From assembly GCA_001969505.1 (NCBI GenBank), contig LSSK01001166.1:1-64000 (forward strand): 64,000 nt of DNA, given 5' to 3'. Both the position numbers and the translations under genes were made by a program. Below are positions 55,152 to 64,000 of this stretch, piece by piece (within the stretch, counting starts at the first letter, position 1; each line of letters opens with the position of its first letter). The notes under the pieces are model-generated. The model had not been told where the DNA came from and made no database searches. It worked only from the letters and a program-made list of their open reading frames with translations. This DNA is from Zancudomyces culisetae. Lineage: Eukaryota > Kickxellomycota > Harpellomycetes > Harpellales > Legeriomycetaceae.

Positions 55152-57152
55152 ATGGAAGGTGACAACTGTTTTTGGGCGATCCTCCAGGCAAAATCCTTAA
55201 AATTCTGCGTTGTCCCAGAAGAAGTCAAGCTAAATCACTCTTTTAAGAAATACGAGGATGTATTAAACAGCAGACTATATGACTATATGCATCCAAAGGA
55301 TTCGAGCAGAGCCCGCAAAGACCTGATCGACTTTTTTGAAAGTGACCAGATATTAGGAAATCTAATCTCCTGTCGGTTAAAAAATCCCTATCACGACGGT
55401 CCCGCAGAAACAAATTACATCCGAAGGTCGTCCGAACCAAACATAGCATTTAGGAATGCAAACATTGACAATATGTTTGAACGAAGAGGATCACTTTCAC
55501 AAAGCACAATAGAACAACATCCGGAGGATCCCACGTACCAAGCATCTAGCTTTATAAATAGAGATGTAAATCCAAAAGGAATGTATGTGAACAAAAGAGT
55601 AAGGGCTATACTAGAAAATGACTTTTATCCAAGTCCCAGCTTCGGAGAATATAATGTAGCGCACTTAGGCCTGTATCTAATTTCAAAAAGCCTTGTCCTT
55701 GTTTTTTGCCACTTTGAAAGTAATGGTGCAAACTGCAGATGTGTGCATGGCGAAATGAGCGATATCGATTTAGCTAATATCAACTTTGTTGAAGATGGAA
55801 TGTACCGTATAAGAGAGAAGAAGAATGAAGTGGCTTCGATTGTAAATATAGTTTCAGATACAGAAAGACCTAAAGACCAGATGTATTCTAGGAATCTGCA
55901 AGTTTACAGAAGAACTGACGAAAGACTTGCAGCGGTTTGCCCTCGGATTACCTTTGAGAACTTTTTCAGGACATCAATAAGAAACTGTATTGGGACCAAG
56001 GTTCAGGATCTTTATTCAGCAAATTTAGAAGAAGAGTTCAGTATCTTAAAACAGCGAATTGATTCGAGTGTACAAATAAATTCAACAATCACCACTTTTG
56101 ATAAATTTCGTCAGGAAATACCTGTAAAGATAATTGCCTTTATGTGGGGTACTCAGCTGTTCCTGAATGTACAATATCTAGAAGAAAGGAATTTTGAAAG
56201 GTTTTTTACACCAGATGCTGTTGAGTCTTCAAGCAAGTGGAATGAGCCGCAGGCAACTGATGATTTCGAATCAGCAAGAAACCAATATACAAAAAATGGC
56301 AGCACTCATCCTGGAGTGGGATTGCCCGGGCTGAACCAACTACTAGACGAAGATCTTGATGAACCCAAATTTAAAAGGCGCTTCTCTACTTACTCTTATT
56401 CTATGGAAGGTTCAAATGCTGGAAGAAGGTTCTCTGTTCCCGAAAATAGATATTCAACTGCTCTTGTTAAGGACGATTTTCCCAAACCACTGACGCCTTC
56501 CTTAGCCTTTCCTTATCCTCAATTGCGTAGACCAGCAACTACAAATGGCTTTGTCAGCGATAATCAAACATCTGTTCGCTCTGTTCCCTTTGATCAAACC
56601 CGCCTGCATCCTCGAGGAGTTGGAACTCGGGATGATTGTATTTTAACCAGAAACACTCCTTCGCTAAATCCACCTATCGTATACAGATCCCCTCTACCTC
56701 CCACTCACCATTCCATTCTCGATCCTTCGGTTAAGCATGATGGTGTTTATCCCCATGGAGTTGACAACCTCAGTTCACAAAACCAACCTCTGCATAGAGA
56801 TAACAACCACATGTACAATTATGGCAAACCAAAAGACCTCAGAACGACTATGTCCTACACACATACTCCAAACCATCTTATAGCCACATCATATTCATTT
56901 GATTCCTCCCCATCCCCATTACCTCCCAGAATATACAAGAATTTCTATGTAACGGGTAACGGAAAAATGGGCGAATCTCGTATTCATAAAAAGGATGCTA
57001 TTAAGATGTGTCAAAATTGCGGTGTCACAAGCAGCCCTGAATGGAGACGTGGCCCTAATGGTCACAAAACTCTGTGCAATGCTTGTGGTCTGCGATATTC
57101 TAGATCTCAAAAACGCTTTAATAGCGCAAATAATGTTTGCAAAAAGTTATGA
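55152..57152 (+). CDS. GATA zinc-finger transcription factor with PAS-like N-terminus (White-collar-2-like)
   Basis: 666 residues from ATG 55152; the frame is open 51 bp further upstream only from a TTG, so an upstream exon is possible. The single zinc finger near the C-terminus has Cys about 620, 623, 642 and 645: C-x2-C-x18-C-x2-C, with SSPEWRRGPNGHKTLCNACGLRY. The 18-residue loop and EWR.GP..KTLCNACGLR match White-collar-2/cutinase-palindrome-binding proteins rather than 17-residue nitrogen-regulator GATA factors. The N-terminal region (FWAILQAKSLKFCVVPEEVK, SRLYDYMHPKDSSRARKDLIDFF) reads like a PAS domain of the same group, and a second structured stretch follows around residues 170-260 and 300-370. 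The middle is Pro/Ser/Asn-rich. Relatives act with White-collar-1 in light responses or as stress/cutinase regulators; light sensing here is only inferred. Confidence 0.82.
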   Translation: MEGDNCFWAILQAKSLKFCVVPEEVKLNHSFKKYEDVLNSRLYDYMHPKDSSRARKDLIDFFESDQILGNLISCRLKNPYHDGPAETNYIRRSSEPNIAFRNANIDNMFERRGSLSQSTIEQHPEDPTYQASSFINRDVNPKGMYVNKRVRAILENDFYPSPSFGEYNVAHLGLYLISKSLVLVFCHFESNGANCRCVHGEMSDIDLANINFVEDGMYRIREKKNEVASIVNIVSDTERPKDQMYSRNLQVYRRTDERLAAVCPRITFENFFRTSIRNCIGTKVQDLYSANLEEEFSILKQRIDSSVQINSTITTFDKFRQEIPVKIIAFMWGTQLFLNVQYLEERNFERFFTPDAVESSSKWNEPQATDDFESARNQYTKNGSTHPGVGLPGLNQLLDEDLDEPKFKRRFSTYSYSMEGSNAGRRFSVPENRYSTALVKDDFPKPLTPSLAFPYPQLRRPATTNGFVSDNQTSVRSVPFDQTRLHPRGVGTRDDCILTRNTPSLNPPIVYRSPLPPTHHSILDPSVKHDGVYPHGVDNLSSQNQPLHRDNNHMYNYGKPKDLRTTMSYTHTPNHLIATSYSFDSSPSPLPPRIYKNFYVTGNGKMGESRIHKKDAIKMCQNCGVTSSPEWRRGPNGHKTLCNACGLRYSRSQKRFNSANNVCKKL

Positions 57153-59087
57153 CTCTGAGCTTCCTACTCTTCCAGAGCATATACTACGCATATATCTTAT
57201 TCGTGATTCTTTTCTTTCTCCATCTTTTTCAATTTAGATTTACTATTTTGTTTATTATGTTCTGTCCTATTCCGTTTTATATTTTACACTGTGCACTATT
57301 TTACACTGTTTTTTTTTTTACACATTCCTGCAAAATAAACGAATCCCGAACAAGACGTTGTCTTATGATATCCAATATTATTATTCTCCAGAAACAAAAA
57401 AAAAAGCAAAGGTCTATATGTGAAACCTCTTGTGTTATACATTTATTGGTTTCTGAGCATACTACAAATTGATTGAATGTCAACACATCTATCTCAAAAA
57501 TTACATTAAGAGCCTGAACCTTTATGGGTCTACTACTACTACCTCATATTCAACATTCTATACGATTCCGTTTGAATAGTTAAATTACTAGAACTATTTA
57601 ATTCAAATGTTTGTCGCATTAATGAAAATATGCTATTATAAATTCAACTTATGGCCAAACATCCATCCCTGTTCTATAATCTGTACTTGATACATCTTTG
57701 GATGGTTATTAGTTGCAGAACAAACCGGTGTTTTTTATAAAACCCACCCATCCCTTTATAATGGTCATATAAAAATAAACCAGCTCTTACAATTACTCTA
57801 GAATTTGTTCGGAACGAAGGTAAAGTAGCATTAAATGTCATTTTTATCCGGTTTGTTCTCTTCGCTTCAATTCCAGGTTTCCGTATCTCACATTCATTAT
57901 TGTCAAAATTTGATTTTTGGGAGTAGAAATACTCAAAAACAAAGGGGAAAGCTACCCCACACTAAAAAGGTATGCCAATACCAAAATGATTTGCGTCTTT
58001 TTCTTTCTCGCACACTTTCTTCCCCAAAAATAGTCGAAAACTCCAAAAAAAAATCCAAGCTTGTAATGTTTGACATGAACTAGAAACCCATTTCTGAAAA
58101 TTTCGAACACACTATTGGTAAATTTTAAGACAGTTTCATACAGTAAGCTAGTAAGGTATGTACTTTATCCCTTTTCAAAGCCTTGGTGTTTACGATTAGT
58201 GTTTGTTTTATCTTCAAAGAAAAATAAATGAAAAAAAGAGAAAGAAAAGCGGAAAAGGGGGGAAACGAAAGTGTATATTCTACACCATATCCTTTTATAC
58301 CTGGTACTTATCGCACAAGTCATTTTAGTTTTTTGGATTGAATCAGTTAGCGTTGTAAAGTAATGACATTTATTCACCACCAAAAGTCAAAGTTTTACTT
58401 TGCCCAAGATGTTTTGGTACTAAAGTATCTAAAAACTATGAGAAACATGACGATAGTGTTTTAGAAGAACAACTTGTCTTAGCATTTGGCAACTACAAGT
58501 TGAAACTGTTTTTATTTGTTTGTTAATTTTATATAGAAAAACCAGAACTTCAGCAATCAAAAGGTCTAGAAATAAACAAAATGATATAATACACCATGGT
58601 GTCAGATCTGTTGGTACGTTGTTGGAATTTTGTTGGAACTTTGTTGGAACTTTGTCGGAATTTTGTTGGGTATGAGGATTAAGAAACTGTACTTGCAACA
58701 ACTTTTCCTGTTGATAACATTTACTGGATTGATATCTTGTATTTATCTATCCTACAAGACACTTTTGCCTACTGTAGTCCAAAGACTTGAATCTTTTTTT
58801 CCAAGTTAAGAATTGTAAATGTAATCAAAAGACTAACCTACTTATCCTCAAATCAAAAAATAATAGTTATGATTGAGACTAAGAATAGGGCTAAGAAGCT
58901 TTTTTAACAACCAAACCATATTAATGAAGTTTATAGCCTTTCAGTGTTCAATGCAGGTATATTTTTTTGTTATGCTTTTTCCTAATACTAATAAGCGAAT
59001 AAGTTAATAATCTAACAATAATATTTTATAGCTAGTATAAAACACATGTATATTTGTTGTTTACGAGCTTTTTCTATTTTTGGCTAG
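57153..59087. other. Spacer between GATA factor and exchange-factor genes
   Basis: 1.9 kb AT-rich. Repeats of TTGTTGGAA-type units lie at 58617-58670 (plus strand), which account for a small Asn/Phe/Gln frame on the other strand. A short frame at about 58924-58956 (MKFIAFQCSMQ) could be an upstream exon of the next gene, since it ends at a GTATAT donor in phase 0. No other gene seen. Confidence 0.45.
58617..58670. repeat. Imperfect TTGTTGGAA(C/T)TT tandem repeat
   Basis: Four to five imperfect units of about 12 bases, differing by single bases. Confidence 0.75.
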
Positions 59088-61576
59088 ATGCATTCTCGTG
59101 TTGAAAATAGAATGAATGCGGTCTACGAACTGCTAAATACAGAAAAAACATATATCAGAGGGCTCGATGTTATCATAAATGTAAGTCTCTATTCAGTAAC
59201 ATGTATATTTTTTCACACATTGTATAACTAATGATAATTTATTAACGTACAACCCCTGTCTTGTGTAATAGATATTCTACAACCCTCTAAAAATGGCGTT
59301 ATCTACGGATTCGCCTATATTACTAAAAAAAGACTTAAACATTTTGTTTTCTGATCTTTTCAGTATATCGAGCCTAAGCAAAGAGTACATATCTGAGCTA
59401 ATAGAAAGATTAGAAAACTCAAATCATTCTTGGGACCCACATACGGGCTGTGTTGGTGACATATGTGCAAAGTATTTTCCATTTATGAAGATGTATACCA
59501 TGTACTTGTCACACTTTACCTATTCTTTGGAACGATACGAGTCGTGTATCAAGGAAAATGACCGCTTTGCGTCGTTTATCGAAGTACGTTTATTTTCTTC
59601 TACGTCATTTCCATTCTAATCTGATAAAAATCTAGATAAAAACCATCATATATTGATGTTCATGTAGGAAGGTGAAAAAAGTAGAGTGTGCAATGGGCTA
59701 AGTTTTAAGAGCTATCTACTCTTGCCGGTTCAAAGAATTCCCAGGTATTTATTATTTTTTTGATTATTGATATATTGGTTCACTAAATTTTGAGTTATCC
59801 AAGTCATATATGGACAGGTATACCGGAAACATATATTCACGTTTATAATTCTGCATAAATAGATATAAGCTTCTATTAAAAAACATACTCTCTAATACAG
59901 ATGAAGACCATCCTGATTTTATACAGACAAAGAGGGCGTTTGAGGTTATAGATAAAGGTAAATACCCATTTGTATCACCTAAGAGTTTATTATTACGGTA
60001 GGCAGTATTAGAAACAAATATTAATACTCACAACAATTAAACTCATCTTTATAGTTGCAAAAGCAATAAATGAAAGCATTAGAGAGCAACAAATGATACA
60101 TCAGATCCTCGACATTCAAAAAAATATGAAAATAAACGAGGTATGTCCTAAAAATTAACTCAAGACCATATACTCTATGCCTTTTTGGCTAGTTTTTACG
60201 GATTTATTGAGAAAAATATATATTTTTGTTTACATATTGAGAGACCTTTCAAATTATAAAATAGTTTTTGCTGGCACCTGGTAGAAAACTCATCAGAGAG
60301 GGATTGATACATGCAGTAAGTATATCTCGATATACAATTTGATTACTTGGCAACAAAGATACATTCATACCTTTACAATACCTATAGCGTTTTAAATCAA
60401 CTATGGAAAAACGGCATATATACCTGTTCTCTGATATGCTTATGTATTTACGGTAAGCCTTCACTCATATCACTCATTTTTGTTCCTTCACTCAAGGATT
60501 TTGTTTTTTATTTATTTATTTATTTATTTATTTGCTAGCGACAGAAATCCAAAGTTACTACTACTGAAAGAAACCCTTAAATTGAATTAATGCGTATTAA
60601 ATAGGAGTTCTGGCCTGTTTTTCTGTGAACAAGAGTGTAAAGCGCTATACTTGGAAAATCTAGATGTGTTGCAAGATGATTCTGGTACATACTTTTATTC
60701 AACTTTTAAAATTCTGGGTGTATTTATAAAGGAAAGAAAAGGTTATAATTATAATAACTTTGTAAAATTGTGTAAAAAAAATAGGCAAAACGAGCATAGA
60801 GTTGATGTACAAAGGGAAAAGCCCAATAACCCTTCAATTAGGTACTTTTTATATAAATTACAATCTTGAGAAATCGATATATGAATAAATGTATAAAATC
60901 AGGATACAAGCAGAGTCTTTGACGCAATTTACTGCAAATAAGCAAAAACTAATACTGAAATAATATAATAATAAAATATTAACCATCTAAAACAGATTCA
61001 AGTGATGAAAAGAACGAATGGTCTAGTGAACTTTCCACAGCTATTATTACAAGAAAGAGCGAGTTGTCAAAATCTTCAGGTTCGATTGATCTCAGGCGTT
61101 CAGCTGTTTCTGAAACTAAGCTTTCACATGAAGGTTGCTGCCTGGAACCAACAAATGTGAGAATTTAAGTTTAAAAAAATGCTTACTTTGATAAGCATTT
61201 GTAGAGTAAAAAGTGTTAACAAGTAATATACATGATAGGATAACTCAACGTGTCAGCTATGCTACAAAACATATGGCATTCTTCATAGGAGAAAGAGACA
61301 CTGCAGGTAATATTCAAGATGATAGCAAGTCCTCAGCTTGCTTTCACTATTTTTTTTCTTTTATATTACAAGAGAATGTGTATTTGTTACGTTTTACCGT
61401 TAGTGTTCTAAAAACTGTGAATCATAAAAACTAAAATATTCTATTTATAGGAGTTGTAACAAAAACATTTGTGCACAATGTATACAAAAGGTAAAAGGGA
61501 ACTAGACATTAGCTAATAGTTATATTGTTTTTAGTCTCATTGTTGGCACAAGTTGTGTTGCACAAAATATGTTTAG
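59088..61576 (+). CDS. DH-PH-FYVE Rho-family guanine nucleotide exchange factor, FGD-like (at least 13 exons)
   Basis: Exons read by eye: 59088-59180, 59272-59583, 59668-59744, 59863-59957, 60055-60140, 60265-60315, 60388-60452, 60605-60717, 60785-60841, 60996-61156, 61239-61306, 61451-61490 and 61535-61576. All phases agree and give about 419 residues. The DH domain begins NAVYELLNTEKTYIRGLDVII and contains the signature SFKSYLLLPVQRIPRYKLLLKNIL. The PH domain follows: KLIREGLIHA, KSTMEKRHIYLFSDMLMYL, closing with DEKNEWSSELSTAI. An FYVE zinc finger comes next: CQLC ... HRRKRHCRSCNKNICAQC, which has the R(K/R)HCR PtdIns3P-binding motif. The last Cys pair of FYVE is not seen as C-x2-C, so the final exon is uncertain. 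FGD proteins activate Cdc42 at endosomal membranes. The first exon follows an acceptor-like CTAG, so more may lie upstream. Confidence 0.82.
60509..60534. repeat. TTTA microsatellite within an exchange-factor intron
   Basis: Six or so copies of TTTA within the intron between exons 7 and 8, just before a CTAG that is a less likely alternative acceptor. Confidence 0.8.
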
Positions 61577-64000
61577 TGATTCTGTGAACACTTGTAAAAA
61601 TGCATTTTTTTTGCATACCACAACATTGGAACAATGTTCTATACAAGTAAACAGATTTTCTACTAAAACTGTTAGTACTCAATTAGCTATCAATAGGTGA
61701 GCTGTGTAGTAAGTGCATCATGACCGCACCGATTGGTAAACTCAGTTCCATGGCTTATGCTAAAGCAAAAATTAAGCACGATGTTAGCAATTAGCTCGCA
61801 TAATAACATAAAAGCAGATCGAGACCGAAAATGATAAGGTACCATTGTTTGTTCAGGGTATAGAACCTCGCTAAAAATATTTATCGACTTAATATAACGT
61901 TCTCTCGCAGCTTCCAAAAGACACCTCTTTCCCTTCTTCTCTTTCAAACGTGCGACACTGTAATAGTTTTAGTGAGTATCAAGTTCCACAAAATTATTTC
62001 AGCCTAGTAGCTTCCAACCAAGCCGTAACAATATGCTTCTTCACCATTAGATGCCAAGACTATTTTAATTATGGGAGGTCTTGATGGTGGTACGTAGTTT
62101 ATCACCATTAGTGGCACAACTTTGTGAAAAATAGGATCAAGAATGTTAATAGCTCGTATAGTGGCTTGATTTTGGTCTGTTTTTTTGTGGCTTATTGTCT
62201 AGACCTTGGTAAAAAAAGATAGGTGAACCTATTGAATTTATGGTACTTGAACTGGAGAACCCAAGTACACTCGACAACAGAGTAGTCGACACTGACTTGT
62301 AATTAAGATGAAAAGTTCATAAAAAAGGGAAGAGTGTCCAAGTATTTTGGATTAACCATGTGTATAGGCTCAGAAAATACTTGGTTGGATTCGGGGCTCT
62401 CAGCAAGTATCACATTTGTCTATGAGTTCAAGGAAGAAGTGTGGATATAGTTAAAGTGTTTATTACTAGAAGAAATAAACAATATTTAACGGCAATAATA
62501 GATGAGGGGTTATCAAATTAATATAGATTTTATTGTCTTTGTAAGAGCTTAATTCTTTAGGATTTAAAAAGTTTGTCTTTGTGAGATTTATCATTGCTCC
62601 TTTACTAGTTTTTCACATTTACTATACTTATATTTGCTTTTCTATATTGAAAAAAAGATTTTATTTTTTGAAAAAGCAGTGAGCTTTTGAGTCTTTCTCA
62701 TATGTAGACGTGACACAAACCTATTTTCCTAATGTAGGTGTTTTTTCGAGTAGCTAAGGGGACATTTGATATCTTTGTGCGTATTTTTTTATTTTATATT
62801 AGAATAGACGACAAATTAAACGAATGATCATTGAAAAATGAGAATGGGAAGTAAGGAGAGGAACAAGGGAAAAAATAAAAGGAGTAATAATAATATTATT
62901 GTTATTGTTATTATAACTATACCTATTGTCGCAGAACAACAAAGTCTGGTGCCAGGCTCGACATTTAATTCGTATCTAAAAAATTAGTACAAGACTATCT
63001 TATAAGCTCATGGTACCTTTACAACTATGTAACTTTTTTATGCAAAAAACATGTAGTATAAATCCACGGAAAAAATAGCTGGTTTAGTAAGAAAACTTTA
63101 CAGCTGAAAGCATGATCTTTAAGTACCTCGAAATATGTGTATTCATTTTTGGGGAGAATAAGTATGGCTAGATATTTTTTATTTGCAAATAAATAGTGCA
63201 TGTGTTGCAAAATAGATTCAGGTGACTAGTTTGGCTGTCTAACTACTCTACAAGCTTGAAAATATATTTTTCCCTTGAGGACTCTTGCCTACGGAGTAAA
63301 TTAAATGGTTAGTTGAGAAGCACTCGAGGATTTGTGTCAAGAAATATAGTATGAAGGTTCATGAAGCCTAGAAGTTTGGTCAGTGCGACAAGCTGGTAAA
63401 TCAAACATACTCCATTATATATTTGTATATATATATACGCATTCTTGTCTGCCATAAAGAAAAAACTTGCCCAGAAACACACCTTTTACGTGGCTTCCAT
63501 GTTTGCCATTTCATTTGGTATCATCTTCATTGTTGCCTAGAGCTATTTTTAAGTTCGTTTCTATTTCTTATAAATTCCATGTTCCTTCCATAATTAGAAT
63601 AAATAAGTAAATAAATGGCCAACTGCTAGTATGCAAAAGGATGCGTTACAGAGTCCATGGTCGTGATATTTGAGAATATATTACAACGTTTTTAGTCTCT
63701 GAATAAGCTAATAAAGGTCCGGGGTATGCAAAATAAATGTGTGCCATATACTCTTATCAGCATATTTAGCGATTCTATTAGATTCGCTTCGGAGAATTTT
63801 TACATAAGTGACTTGATGTCATAGTTAATTAACATCTAAACTAGCAGTCCTTATAATTGTTATTATTTTTGATCATAGGATATCTACACCAGTAAGTTAG
63901 TGAACTTTAGATAGGTTTCCCCTATTGACATTATAATTTATACTAAGACCTAAAAACATAACTGCATAAAATTCAACTACAAAGTTCCAAGAATCTTGAA
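61577..64000. other. Terminal spacer with no gene seen
   Basis: 2.4 kb AT-rich. Frames at 61690-61947 and 63025-63210 (minus) are short and unrecognised. Additional 3' exons of the exchange-factor gene could be present: a GTGAGC donor-like site lies at 61697. No RNA gene, repeat family or mobile element was recognised. Confidence 0.5.

Noticed and set aside
60540-60590. Alternative exon of the exchange factor after CTAG (RDRNPKLLLLKETLKLN)
   Set aside because: It runs into a stop with no donor; direct joining of 60452 to 60605 keeps the PH domain continuous.
1-64000. CRISPR arrays, prophage, transposons or bacterial-type operons
   Set aside because: Spliceosomal introns and fungal genes throughout; no transposase, reverse transcriptase, integrase or spaced direct repeats were seen.

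Overview
This window is nuclear DNA from a fungus. It is AT-rich, with short spliceosomal introns (mostly GTAAGT-like donors and TAG/CAG acceptors) and long low-complexity spacers. Fungal markers include a class II fructose-bisphosphate aldolase, an SH3-PH protein with Boi/Pob1-like layout, a CAF120/Skg3-like PH protein, ATP synthase subunit g, and a GATA factor with the 18-residue finger loop of the White-collar-2 type. CTG codons fall at conserved leucines of the aldolase (for example in EPLFSS), so the code looks standard and not CTG-Ser. The species cannot be named. A KAT14-like adaptor, a many-exon gankyrin and a DH-PH-FYVE exchange factor fit an early-diverging, intron-rich lineage better than a budding yeast; that placement is inference.

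Layout. 0.4-6.7 kb: three genes on the minus strand, a CAJ1/DJP1-type J-protein, a KAT14/CSRP2BP-like zinc/winged-helix protein in 5 exons, and the proteasome chaperone gankyrin/Nas6 in 9 exons. 8.4-12.1 kb: TATA-binding protein (3 exons, plus) converging on and overlapping the coding end of PRP4 kinase (2 exons, minus). 14.0-20.2 kb: SH3-PH protein (plus) converging on a membrane-anchored UMP kinase (minus). 24.0-27.7 kb: aldolase FBA1 (plus) converging on topoisomerase I (minus). 27.7-34.3 kb: a 6.6-kb spacer with no convincing gene and an abrupt change of purine strand. 34.3-44.8 kb: CAF120-like PH protein and RRN3 (plus), then SWR1 (minus) ending 25 bp from RRN3. 46.4-48.5 kb: PSF3 (plus) and ATP20 (minus, 4 exons). 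50.5-51.8 kb: secreted subtilisin-like protease. 55.2-57.2 kb: PAS-like/GATA factor behind a 3.4-kb spacer. 59.1-61.6 kb: a Rho-family exchange factor split into at least 13 exons. The final 2.4 kb shows no gene.

Most genes serve gene expression and chromatin (KAT14-like, TBP, PRP4, TOP1, CAF120-like, RRN3, SWR1, PSF3, GATA factor), but nothing suggests a functional cluster; this looks like ordinary housekeeping content. The main discoveries are hidden gene structures: exons joined by reading phase that simple ORF calling splits or misses (gankyrin, KAT14-like, PRP4, TOP1, SWR1, ATP20, exchange factor). Exon joins were worked out by eye from splice consensus, reading frame and family similarity and have not been checked against transcripts.
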